This document shows positions 46,022 to 54,367 of a stretch of 64,000 nt of DNA, piece by piece. The notes under the pieces are model-generated. The model searched no databases. It had not been told where the DNA came from and worked only from the letters and a program-made list of their open reading frames with translations. Both the position numbers and the translations under genes were made by a program. Each line of letters opens with the position of its first letter. The stretch's first letter is position 1. This DNA comes from Phyllobacterium bourgognense. GTDB taxonomy: Bacteria; Pseudomonadota; Alphaproteobacteria; Rhizobiales; Rhizobiaceae. The stretch spans positions 35,518-99,517 of the forward strand of contig NZ_QPJM01000018.1 of the NCBI RefSeq assembly GCF_003337575.1, given 5' to 3'.

Positions 46022-47542
46022 TCACTCGCCGCGCGGGTAGCGGGCGTTCTCTTCCAGAACGTTCAGGTCCATATGATTGCGCATGTAACGCTCGGAAGCC
46101 TTTTGCAGGGGCTGATAATCCCACGGATAGTAGGAGCCGTTGCGCAAGGCTTCGTAGACCACCCAGCGCCGCGCCTGGCTTTCGCGCACCGCGGCATCAA
46201 ACTGCGCCATATCCCAGCGCTCCCGGGCTTTCGCCGTGAAATCTGCAACCAGCTTGGCATGCGCCGGATCTGTCGCGAGGTTGGTCAGTTCATCCGGATC
46301 CGATTCAAGATCAAAGAGTTGGGGCGGGTCGATCTCGCAATGCACGAACTTGTAGGCGCCTTCGCGGATGCAGACAAGCGGCGCGTTCGAGCCTTCCGCC
46401 GCATATTCCATCAGAACGGGACCGACGCGCGTTTTGCCTTGCATGACAGGGGTCAAATCCTCGCCATCGGTCCATGGCAGGATTTCGGCGATATCGATTC
46501 CTGCAAGCGCACCGAGCGTCGGATTGATATCGAGCGTCGAGACCGGCTGGCTGATCAGTTGCGGCATGATGCCCTTGCCGGCGATCATCAGCGGAACGCG
46601 CGACGAGCCTTCGAAAAAGTTCATCTTGAACCAAAGGCCACGCTCGCCCAGCATGTCGCCGTGGTCTGAGGTGAACACGATGATCGTGTCGTCCAGCATT
46701 CGTGTGGTCTGCAGGACCTCGAGAATTTCGCCGATCTTGTCGTCGATATAGGAGATATTGGCAAGATAGCCCTGCCGAGCCCGCCGAACCTGGTTGGCTG
46801 TTATATCGAAGGAATGATGCTCGCAGGCTTCGAGCAGCCGCTTTGAATGCGGGTCCTGTTTTTCAAACGAAATGGCACTGACCTTCGGATCAAGCGCAGG
46901 CGATCCCTCATAAAGATCCCAATATTTGCGCCGTGCCACATAAGGATCGTGCGGATGAGTGAAGGAAACTGTCAGGCACCATGGCCGGCGCGATGCATCA
47001 TCCGACTCACGCGATAGCTGGTAGAGCTTTTGTCGTGCGTGGAACGCTACCTCGTCGTCGTACTCCATCTGGTTGGTGGTCTCGGCAACGCCCGCGCCAG
47101 TGACCGAGCCAAGATTGTGATACCACCAGTCGATGCGTTCTCCCGGCTTGCGATAATCCGGTGTCCAGCCGAAATCCGCCGGGTAGATATCTGTTGTCAG
47201 GCGCTCTTCAAGGCCATGCAATTGATCCGGGCCGACGAAATGCATCTTGCCGGAGAGGCCGGTATAGTAACCAGCACGGCGCAGATGATGTGCGTAAGTC
47301 GGGATATCCGAGACAAACTCTGCCGCATTGTCATAGACGCGGGTGCGCGAGGGTAACTGACCCGACATAAGGGAAGCACGGGCAGGGGCACAGAGCGGCG
47401 AGGCAGTGTATGTATTCGCAAAGCGGGCCGAACGCTTGGCCAATACCCTGAGGTATGGCGCATGGATGAACTCTGCCGGACCGTCTGGAAAAAGGGTTCC
47501 ATTCAGCTGATCAACCATCAGGATCAGTATATTCGGCTTCAT
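46022..47542 (-). CDS. betC: Choline-sulfatase
   Basis: 506 residues from ATG 47542, with GGAG at 6 bases; the upstream 15 codons are discarded. It is an alkaline-phosphatase-superfamily sulfatase: N-terminal [12 protein letters not shown] with metal-binding Asp, and [14 protein letters not shown], where the Cys becomes formylglycine. [14 protein letters not shown] supplies further metal ligands, and the last ~60 residues are the choline-sulfatase tail. It releases choline from choline-O-sulfate, feeding BetA and BetB. No betI regulator is adjacent. Confidence 0.95.
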   Translation of the reverse strand: MKPNILILMVDQLNGTLFPDGPAEFIHAPYLRVLAKRSARFANTYTASPLCAPARASLMSGQLPSRTRVYDNAAEFVSDIPTYAHHLRRAGYYTGLSGKMHFVGPDQLHGLEERLTTDIYPADFGWTPDYRKPGERIDWWYHNLGSVTGAGVAETTNQMEYDDEVAFHARQKLYQLSRESDDASRRPWCLTVSFTHPHDPYVARRKYWDLYEGSPALDPKVSAISFEKQDPHSKRLLEACEHHSFDITANQVRRARQGYLANISYIDDKIGEILEVLQTTRMLDDTIIVFTSDHGDMLGERGLWFKMNFFEGSSRVPLMIAGKGIMPQLISQPVSTLDINPTLGALAGIDIAEILPWTDGEDLTPVMQGKTRVGPVLMEYAAEGSNAPLVCIREGAYKFVHCEIDPPQLFDLESDPDELTNLATDPAHAKLVADFTAKARERWDMAQFDAAVRESQARRWVVYEALRNGSYYPWDYQPLQKASERYMRNHMDLNVLEENARYPRGE

Positions 47543-47726
47543 GCAGGCTCCGGCAGCAACTAAATTCGTCCGCATAACATTTTCCATATGGCAATCATGG
47601 TCGCTGTTTCAGTTACGCCATTGCGCACCGCATGACGACCGATATTTCTGACCGTGCATGCAGGTTCACCTTGAATCGTGCGGGTTTCATGGTTAGCTCA
47701 ACAGGAAAATATCTGGAGGAATGGAA

Positions 47727-48893
47727 ATGACAGCCTGTATCGTTGGATGGTCGCATCTGCCATTTGGAAAGCTGGAAGGCGAAACTGTCGAAAGCCTGAT
47801 CGTCAAGGCTGCGGTAGGGGCGCTCGATCATGCCGGCATCGGTCCTGAAGACGTCGACGAGATCGTGTTGGGTCATTTCAACGCCGGTTTCTCCCCCCAG
47901 GATTTCACCGCCAGCCTGGTTCTGCAGGCGAGTGACGCCTTTCGCTTCAAGCCCGCGACACGTGTTGAAAACGCTTGTGCGACCGGCTCGGCAGCCGTGC
48001 ATCAGGGTATCAAGACCATTCGTGCAGGCAACGCCAAGGTCGTACTTGTCGTGGGTGTCGAGAAGATGACATCAACGCCTGGTCCGGAAATCGGCAAGAA
48101 TTTGCTCAAAGCGTCTTACCTTCCGGAAGAGGGCGAGATTCCTGCTGGTTTCGCCGGAGTCTTTGGCCAGATCGCGGCCGCATACTTCCAGAAATACGGT
48201 GATCAATCCGACGCTTTGGCGATGATCGCTGCCAAAAACCACAAGAACGGCGTCAATAATCCTTATGCACAGATGCGCAAGGATCTTGGCTACGAGTTCT
48301 GCCGGCAGGAGAGCGAGAAGAACCCATTCGTTGCCGGACCGTTGAAGCGTACCGACTGTTCCCTCGTCTCCGACGGTGCGGCGGCGCTGGTCCTGACCGA
48401 CACGCAGACTGCCTTGAAGATGAAGCGTGCCGTGGCATTTCGTGCGGCTGCTCACGTTCAGGATTTCCTGCCGATCTCCAAGCGCGATATCCTGCTGTTC
48501 GAAGGCTGTTCGGAGGGCTGGAAGCGTGCGCTGGAACAAGCCGGCGTGACCATCGATGATCTGTCCTTCGTCGAAACGCATGACTGTTTCACTATCGCCG
48601 AACTGATCGAGTATGAGGCAATGGGATTGGCGAAACCGGGCGAGGGCGCCAGGATAGCGCTCGAAGGCCAGACAGCCATGAACGGCCGCCTGCCAGTCAA
48701 TCCTTCCGGCGGTCTCAAAGCCAAGGGGCATCCGATCGGCGCCAGCGGCGTCTCGATGCACGTGTTGTCATCGATGCAGTTGACCGGGGAAGCGGGTGGT
48801 ATCCAGGTGCCGGGCGCCAAGCTTGCGGGCATTTTCAACATGGGCGGGGCAGCGGTCGCCAATTATGTTTCGGTGCTCGAGCGGATAAAATAG
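47727..48893 (+). CDS. Thiolase-family acetyl-CoA acetyltransferase (SCP-x-like)
   Basis: 388 residues from ATG 47727, six bases after GGAGGA; ATG 47721 touches the ribosome site. The nucleophile is the Cys in VENACATGSAAVHQG. The second active-site segments are FVETHDCFTIAELIEYEAMG and GGLKAKGHPIGASG. The HDCF form belongs to the sterol-carrier-protein-x/lipid-transfer thiolase branch rather than classical PhaA. Probably a beta-oxidation or acyl-CoA thiolysis enzyme; the substrate is unknown. It is divergent from betC. Confidence 0.9.
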   Translation: MTACIVGWSHLPFGKLEGETVESLIVKAAVGALDHAGIGPEDVDEIVLGHFNAGFSPQDFTASLVLQASDAFRFKPATRVENACATGSAAVHQGIKTIRAGNAKVVLVVGVEKMTSTPGPEIGKNLLKASYLPEEGEIPAGFAGVFGQIAAAYFQKYGDQSDALAMIAAKNHKNGVNNPYAQMRKDLGYEFCRQESEKNPFVAGPLKRTDCSLVSDGAAALVLTDTQTALKMKRAVAFRAAAHVQDFLPISKRDILLFEGCSEGWKRALEQAGVTIDDLSFVETHDCFTIAELIEYEAMGLAKPGEGARIALEGQTAMNGRLPVNPSGGLKAKGHPIGASGVSMHVLSSMQLTGEAGGIQVPGAKLAGIFNMGGAAVANYVSVLERIK

Positions 48894-48899
48894 GGGTTG

Positions 48900-49640
48900 C
48901 TAGAAACCAACCCTGCCGAATCCGGGAACCTTAAGTCCCGGATGCAAAACATCCACACCCGCCACCAAACCCAGGAAATTGATCTCAAGTCCGCTGCGAG
49001 AACCGGCGGAAACGCCAGCATATCCGAAAAGCGTGGCGTGAAAATTCTCCCAATCATCGTCGATCACGAACAGCTTGCCATCCGTTGGAAAATCGCGCCC
49101 AACTGCATTTGACGGCAGCACGATGCGCATTTCGGGAACGGAACGGAGAATATGAGCAACGAAGCTGTTCGAGTTCGGGCCCGGCCAGATCGTGTAGTTG
49201 CCGGGCTTTCCGTAGGGATATGCCTCGATTGCAGCTTGGATCTTCGGGATTAAAATTTCCGCTTCAGCGCCATGAAATTCATGCACGATAAATGGTCCAT
49301 TGGAATACCAGCGCCCGTCAGCGTCGTAGGCATTCTTGCGGACCGGGATTCCCCAGCCGACAACCTCATAACGGTCATAGCTTGTTATACCAGCCCGCTT
49401 TATTACCAACCAGGAATGCAGCGATAGGGCGCCTTTTATGCCGCCGGTGCGCGCGGCGAGAATATAGACCGACGCCTCACCGATTTCTGGCTTGGCAGGA
49501 ATAACGCCGCTAGAGCTCCAGTCAGCGCTGCGCCAGTTGTCCTCGTGATGTTGGGTCATCCACCAACCAGCCGCAGCGAGAGAAGGAAGAATGAAGAGGA
49601 TGAAGATACCGAGCGCCAGACGAACGAATAATTTGAACAC
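48900..49640 (-). CDS. DUF3750 protein
   Basis: 246 residues. An N-terminal hydrophobic segment (LFVRLALGIFILFILPSLAAAGWW) is a membrane anchor or signal. The remainder fits DUF3750: VYILAARTGGIKGALSLHSWLVIKRA, RYEVVGWG, YTIWPGPNSNSFVAHILR. The Ser-His-rich middle and NSFVAH resemble the papain-like/permuted NlpC-type pattern sometimes proposed for such proteins, but no activity is established. It converges with the thiolase gene, six bases apart. Confidence 0.8.
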   Translation of the reverse strand: MFKLFVRLALGIFILFILPSLAAAGWWMTQHHEDNWRSADWSSSGVIPAKPEIGEASVYILAARTGGIKGALSLHSWLVIKRAGITSYDRYEVVGWGIPVRKNAYDADGRWYSNGPFIVHEFHGAEAEILIPKIQAAIEAYPYGKPGNYTIWPGPNSNSFVAHILRSVPEMRIVLPSNAVGRDFPTDGKLFVIDDDWENFHATLFGYAGVSAGSRSGLEINFLGLVAGVDVLHPGLKVPGFGRVGF

Positions 49641-49733
49641 GCGGCTTTCTCCATTGGAAAGGGGAACGGACCACCTTATAACACCATGGATTCCGGCTGA
49701 TTTAGGTCAACATCCCGGGGAATGTGGGGCACG

Positions 49734-50753
49734 ATGAGCAATCCGGTACTGGTTGAGGTTTTTCGCGGCGAAACGGTCGAGAGCCGCCATCGTGGCGCAG
49801 TGATAGTTACCGATGCTGACGGCAAGATCGTCTTCTCGCTTGGCGACATCGAGAGACCGACCTTTCCGCGCTCTGCGATCAAGGCAATTCAGGCATTGCC
49901 GCTGGTCGAAAGCGGCGCGGCGGATGCCTATGGCTTTGGCAATGAGGAACTCGCCATGGCCTGTGCCTCGCATTCGGGCGAGCCGCAACATGTGGCGAAG
50001 GCTGCCGATATGCTGGGCCGCGCCGGGCTCGATGTTTCGGCACTTGAATGCGGCTCGCATTGGCCGTCGCAGCAGCCCGTGTTGATTGCGCTGGCGAAAA
50101 GTGGCCAGGAGCCGACGCCGCTGCATAATAATTGTTCCGGCAAACATGCGGGTTTCCTGTGCACATGCCGGCATCTCGGCATCGAAACGCATGGCTACTC
50201 CGCTTTGGGCTCGCCCGAACAGGATATGGTGCGCGATGCGATGGAAAGCGTCACCGGCGCGCCGCATACGCTGGATCGCTGCGGCACTGACGGTTGTTCA
50301 ATCCCGACCTATGCCATTCCTCTGAAAAACTTGGCGCATGGCTTCGCCCGCATGGCGACGGGGGTTGGATTCGAGCCGGTTCGTGCCGCTGCGGCGCGGC
50401 GCCTTGTCGATGCGGCGATGGCAGCACCATACTATGTCGCGGGTACCAATCGCGCCTGCACGGTTTTAATGGAGATGGCTCCAAACCGCATCTTCGTAAA
50501 AGGCGGTGCTGAAGGTGTCTACACCGGTGCGTTGCCCGAACTCGGGCTCGGTATCGCTATCAAGTGTGATGACGGGAGCGCGCGGGCATCGGAGGCAATC
50601 ATCGCTACGATTCTCGCCCGGATCTATCGCAACGAGGATGAACTGGAGTCGAAGCTAGACCGGTTTGCCGATCGCGAAATGCGCAACTGGAACGGCATTA
50701 CCTATGGTGTCATCAGCCCGACAGAAGCGTTGACGGACGCCGATATCAATTGA
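49734..50753 (+). CDS. Rhizobial-type (class 3) L-asparaginase
   Basis: 339 residues from ATG 49734; an ATG 12 bases earlier is less well spaced. It matches the Rhizobium etli type asparaginases, unrelated to the E. coli enzymes. Active-site residues of that family are all visible: Ser47 and Lys50 in RSAIKAIQ, Cys134 and Lys137 in NNCSGKHAGF, and Cys188 in GTDGCSIP, the cysteines and a lysine forming the zinc site. It hydrolyses L-asparagine to aspartate and ammonia. Length is typical. The end overlaps the convergent beta-helix gene by eight bases. Confidence 0.93.
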   Translation: MSNPVLVEVFRGETVESRHRGAVIVTDADGKIVFSLGDIERPTFPRSAIKAIQALPLVESGAADAYGFGNEELAMACASHSGEPQHVAKAADMLGRAGLDVSALECGSHWPSQQPVLIALAKSGQEPTPLHNNCSGKHAGFLCTCRHLGIETHGYSALGSPEQDMVRDAMESVTGAPHTLDRCGTDGCSIPTYAIPLKNLAHGFARMATGVGFEPVRAAAARRLVDAAMAAPYYVAGTNRACTVLMEMAPNRIFVKGGAEGVYTGALPELGLGIAIKCDDGSARASEAIIATILARIYRNEDELESKLDRFADREMRNWNGITYGVISPTEALTDADIN

Positions 50754-52089
50754 TGACATTCCGCTCTACGGTAAGGTTTGGATAGATCTGGGCCCTCTTC
50801 TGGGTCAAATCCTTGACCGTGACATCACTCCAGCTATGACCAACAATGCCGCCATTCCGGGAACTCTGGACGATGTTGTCGCTAATGATGGCCGAACCGA
50901 CGCCCTCGACGACGCTGACATAGATGCCTTCGCCTGACGTGCGGACGATGTTTCCGGTCGCAATCACATTGCGCATGTAAGCGCCCCAGCCGAGCTGTAT
51001 CCCGTAAAGCGGGGCGTTTTCAACGACGTTGCCTGTGACCGAGATGTCGGCTTCGACGCTGATACCTATCCCGAAGGTGCCGGGATATGGGCCCTTGGTC
51101 GAGAGATTCCGGACCAGATTGCCGCTGCAGGTTCCGAGCCGGCCGCCGCTGTCGAAATTGACCATTGATATGCCGTTTGCAGCACCATCAACGAGATTGT
51201 TGGCTATGACCGCGCCTTCGAAAGCGAACTCGGAATAAATCGCGGTTTCGCCGCTCGCACTGCAATTGTTTCCGGTGATCTGCAGATTGCTGGCGCTATT
51301 GCCGCGGATCGCGGTAAAGGCGCTCTCGTTGATGACATTGTTGGAAACGACGACATTGTTCGCGCGAAAGATATTGATGGCGTTGCCGTTCTGGCCGGTG
51401 CCGCCTGCATCCGCTCTGGTCTTGCCGATGCGGTTGCCCGTAACGATCGTGCCGTCTCGGCCTTGCTCGTAACGCTGAACGAGAATGCCGCCATTACCGC
51501 AATCGTGGATCTCATTGCCGGTGATTTCTAGTCCGGTGGAGTCCGCAGCAAATATGGCCGCATCGCTGGCGCCGGAGATACGCATATCCTCGATACGCCC
51601 ACCGCATTTGAAGAGGTCCACCGCATTCTTGCGCGCACCGACAATCTGGCAATCATCCAATACAAGACGGGCGACGTTACTGGCTTCGAATAGCCCTCGA
51701 ACGCCATCACCCAGCGGCCTGCCGTCACCGTCGATTACAAGACCTTTGAGCTGGACATGATTGGAACCATGAGCGCTTATCAGACCGGATTTGTCTCCGA
51801 ACAGAAGACGCGACTTGCCGGAAACACCGAACAGATTGACATAGTCTGGAAACTGCACACCCGAGACAATATAGGCTCCAGGTGGCAGGAATATCTGCTG
51901 GCCGGACGAACTTGCTTTGGTCAGCAACGCTTTCAGCTTGATCGTTTGATCGTCTGGCGCTCCAGGATTCAGCCCGAATTCAACGGCGTTGATTATTCCT
52001 GATGCGGTCTGTGCTTGCGTGGCACGCGGTAGAATCCCAGCGCCAGCAAGCGCGGCCAGACCAGTCAGGACGAAGCGTCGGTTGATCAT
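50746..52089 (-). CDS. Tat-exported right-handed beta-helix repeat protein (TIGR03808-like)
   Basis: 447 residues from ATG 52089. The signal reads NRRFVLTGLAALAGAG, a twin-arginine export signal ending near RATQA. The mature protein begins like a pectate-lyase-type helix (GIINAVEFGLNPGAPDDQTIKLKALL), then has many short parallel-beta-helix turns (GLEITGNEIHDCGNGGILV, NVVVSNNVINESAFTAIRGN). This is the TIGR03808 group of twin-arginine-translocated repeat proteins in Hyphomicrobiales. A periplasmic or surface carbohydrate role is suspected but not shown. Confidence 0.88.
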   Translation of the reverse strand: MINRRFVLTGLAALAGAGILPRATQAQTASGIINAVEFGLNPGAPDDQTIKLKALLTKASSSGQQIFLPPGAYIVSGVQFPDYVNLFGVSGKSRLLFGDKSGLISAHGSNHVQLKGLVIDGDGRPLGDGVRGLFEASNVARLVLDDCQIVGARKNAVDLFKCGGRIEDMRISGASDAAIFAADSTGLEITGNEIHDCGNGGILVQRYEQGRDGTIVTGNRIGKTRADAGGTGQNGNAINIFRANNVVVSNNVINESAFTAIRGNSASNLQITGNNCSASGETAIYSEFAFEGAVIANNLVDGAANGISMVNFDSGGRLGTCSGNLVRNLSTKGPYPGTFGIGISVEADISVTGNVVENAPLYGIQLGWGAYMRNVIATGNIVRTSGEGIYVSVVEGVGSAIISDNIVQSSRNGGIVGHSWSDVTVKDLTQKRAQIYPNLTVERNVIN

Positions 52090-52171
52090 ATTGTTATTCC
52101 GCGGAAGAGAATGAGATGGGTGATGGAGGATTGCACTTGCTGTAGTGCCTAGCAAGGCATACCTTCGTTCG

Positions 52172-52645
52172 ATGAGCAGGGCCTTCACAAAGGAAGACGA
52201 TAGCAACTCCTCGATCGATGTCGGCGAGCGCCCGATAAGCCCGCACCGGAATCTGGTGACGGAGAAGGGCCTCGCCCACATTGATGCCGAGCTCGCAGCG
52301 GCGCATGAGGCGCTGGCTAAAGGCAATGCCGAGGCTGATCGCGATCTGATCGCGCGAGCCTCACGCGATCTGCGGTATTGGAACGCACGCAGAGAATCGG
52401 CCGAAGTCTCCCGCCCCGATCCGCATAGTGACGTGGTCCGGTTCGGCATGACAGTCACAATCGCCAATGAAGACGACAAGTCACAAACCTGGGCAATTGT
52501 CGGTGAGGACGAAGCGGACGCCAGCCATGGCAAGATCTCGCATGTGTCGCCCATGGCGAAGGCGATGTTCGGTAAATCCATTGGCGACAGTTTCGTGCTG
52601 AACGATCACGAGTGGGAGATAACGGCGATCGATACTGCACCTTGA
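52172..52645 (+). CDS. GreA/GreB-family elongation-factor-like protein
   Basis: 157 residues from ATG 52172. An N-terminal coiled coil (LVTEKGLAHIDAELAAAHEA, then DLIARASRDLRYWNARRESAEV) precedes a C-terminal FKBP-like domain (VRFGMTVTIANED, SHVSPMAKAMFGKSIGDSF). This is the architecture of GreA/GreB factors that enter the RNA polymerase secondary channel. The tip lacks the typical GreA acidic pair order, so it may be a paralogue with altered activity. It is divergent from the beta-helix gene. A TTGAATC/GATTCAA inverted repeat after the stop may terminate it. Confidence 0.82.
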   Translation: MSRAFTKEDDSNSSIDVGERPISPHRNLVTEKGLAHIDAELAAAHEALAKGNAEADRDLIARASRDLRYWNARRESAEVSRPDPHSDVVRFGMTVTIANEDDKSQTWAIVGEDEADASHGKISHVSPMAKAMFGKSIGDSFVLNDHEWEITAIDTAP

Positions 52646-52699
52646 AGTTGAATCCTGCTTTGAGCAGTGAGCCCCAAGAGATTCAATTCAAAGCGTTTT

Positions 52700-53083
52700 T
52701 CATGCCGACTCGATGTGATCGCGGAAGAAGGCTGCCGCGCCAGTTTCGTCAATTTCGCCAGCGGCGACGTTCATCACAAACGTGTAAAGTGTACCGGGAT
52801 CGGCAGTCGGCACATAGCCGTTGATCACGAGGAAGGCGAGGGCTGCAGCGAGCGCCGTACGCTTGTTTCCATCGACAAAGGCATGGTTTCTGGCCAAGCC
52901 AAACATGTAAGCTCCGGCTAGCTCTGCTATGTCTGGATCGCCATAATTAGATTTGTTTTCGGCGCGAGCCAAAACCGATTCGAGGGCATTTTCGTCTCTC
53001 AAACCGTGAGCCCCGCCATGACGATGCAACTGCTCCGCATGCATTGCTTCCACTGACAAGCGGGAAAGGAATTCCCAACTCAT
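52700..53083 (-). CDS. doc: Death-on-curing (Doc/Fic) toxin
   Basis: 127 residues. It carries the Fic signature as HAFVDGNKRTALAAAL, with the Doc-type variant of the HxFx(D/E)GNxR loop that phosphorylates EF-Tu in characterised Doc. N-terminal AEQLHRHGGAHGLRDENALESVLAR is typical of Doc. Its start overlaps the preceding antitoxin stop by four bases. The partner is AbrB-like rather than the Phd antitoxin of phage P1. Confidence 0.92.
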   Translation of the reverse strand: MSWEFLSRLSVEAMHAEQLHRHGGAHGLRDENALESVLARAENKSNYGDPDIAELAGAYMFGLARNHAFVDGNKRTALAAALAFLVINGYVPTADPGTLYTFVMNVAAGEIDETGAAAFFRDHIESA

Positions 53084-53301
53084 TCAGCAAGCTTTTGAAA
53101 AACGATCTTGTACTTGTCCATCATTTTGCGTGCGGCTTCCATCTGACGTTCGAACGAATCGTCAGTAGGCTTCAAAATTATGCCGTCGGCAGTTTGAATG
53201 ACTTCCAGCTGATCTCCAGCCTTCAGATGGTTCCTCTCAAGCACGTCCTTCGGCAGGATAACCCCTTCCGAATTTCCGATTTTCCTCACGGTCACATTCA
53301 T
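53080..53301 (-). CDS. AbrB/MazE-type antitoxin
   Basis: 73 residues from ATG 53301; the longer frame to 53346 runs across the operator. The swapped-hairpin DNA-binding motif reads MNVTVRKIGNSEGVILPKDVL followed by LKAGDQLEVIQTADGIILKP. The C-terminal helix (FERQMEAARKMMDKYKIVFQ) is the likely toxin-binding part. Operon with doc, overlapping by four bases. Confidence 0.9.
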   Translation of the reverse strand: MNVTVRKIGNSEGVILPKDVLERNHLKAGDQLEVIQTADGIILKPTDDSFERQMEAARKMMDKYKIVFQKLAE

Positions 53302-53318
53302 GGCCTTAACTCCAATGT

Positions 53319-53337
53319 TATAACGAGAGGTATAACG
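53319..53337. promoter_or_regulatory. Probable operator of the AbrB-Doc module
   Basis: TATAACG occurs at 53319-53325 and again at 53331-53337, a 12-base spacing that is close to one helical turn, 18 bases before the antitoxin start. Direct repeats at a toxin-antitoxin promoter suggest cooperative autorepression. Confidence 0.5.
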
Positions 53338-53373
53338 TAAGTGCACGGCACATACAAGCTGGAGATTGTGGTC

Positions 53374-54366
53374 TTACAGCCAGCCCTTTTTGCGGAAGAT
53401 CAGGAGCGGGATAACCGCTGAGGCGATCATCAAACCAATGGCCATCGGATACCCCCAGACCTTGTCGAGTTCCGGCATGAAATGGAAATTCATGCCGTAA
53501 ATCGATGCGACCAGCGTTGGCGGCATGAAGGCCACAGCGGCGACGGAGAAAATCTTGATGATGGCGTTCTGCTCGATCGAGATGAGCCCAACGACTGTAT
53601 CAAGCAGAAAGGTCACCTTATTGGAAAGGAAATCGACATAGGTGCTTAGCGATTGCGTGTCGCGCTCCAGCGACTTGATCGTAGCCCGGATGTCCTTCTT
53701 GCCCAAAGCCTCTTCCGGCATGGCTGCCGTATAAACAAGGAGCCGGCTGACGCCGGCGATGCTTTCCCGAATCTTGGAAAGAAACGCACCTTGAATGCCG
53801 ATATTATTGAGACTGTCCCTGAAGTTCTTTGTTGTCATCGGCTTGTCGTTTTCCGACCGCCGGAAGATGGCGTGAGAATTCACATCGATATCGCCAGCAA
53901 CACCTTCGAGAATGTCGGCAATCCGGTCCGTTACAGCTTCGACCAATCCCAGCAGAATGCTGATGCCGCTGCATCTAGGTGTAATAAGACCGTTTCCCGG
54001 CTTGGTCGCGCGGCTAATGAACAGACTGAAGGCCTTCGGTTCCGTGTAGCGGACAGTGACAAGCAACTTTCCCGTTAGAATGAACGATACCGGAGCGATA
54101 CCGTGATGCTTCAATTCGGTGGAATGCAGGATGGAAGCGGTCAGATATTGCGCGCCGTTCTCGGCGTAGAAGCGGCTGGACTCCTCGATCTCGATCATAT
54201 CCTCGTGGGTCGGTATGGTAGCCTTGGTCCAGTTCTCAACCTGGACGTCCTCTTCATGCGTCGGGTTGATAAGGTCGATCCAGACTGCATTGGGCGGCAG
54301 CTCTGCCCCCGCAAGCGCAGCACTGGGCATCAGATAATCGTCTTGCAGCGCGTAGACATAAATCAT
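53374..54366 (-). CDS. corA: CorA-family magnesium/cobalt transporter
   Basis: 330 residues. A large cytoplasmic N-terminal domain precedes two C-terminal transmembrane helices. The pore signature GMN is in SIYGMNFHFMPEL, the length is normal, and the tail is basic (RKKGWL). CorA moves Mg2+, Co2+ or Ni2+. The start is one base past the mutB stop, so it is in one operon with methylmalonyl-CoA mutase, a cobalamin enzyme. Cobalt supply is one possible reason, but Mg transport is equally allowed. Confidence 0.92.
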   Translation of the reverse strand: MIYVYALQDDYLMPSAALAGAELPPNAVWIDLINPTHEEDVQVENWTKATIPTHEDMIEIEESSRFYAENGAQYLTASILHSTELKHHGIAPVSFILTGKLLVTVRYTEPKAFSLFISRATKPGNGLITPRCSGISILLGLVEAVTDRIADILEGVAGDIDVNSHAIFRRSENDKPMTTKNFRDSLNNIGIQGAFLSKIRESIAGVSRLLVYTAAMPEEALGKKDIRATIKSLERDTQSLSTYVDFLSNKVTFLLDTVVGLISIEQNAIIKIFSVAAVAFMPPTLVASIYGMNFHFMPELDKVWGYPMAIGLMIASAVIPLLIFRKKGWL

Positions 54367-54367
54367 T

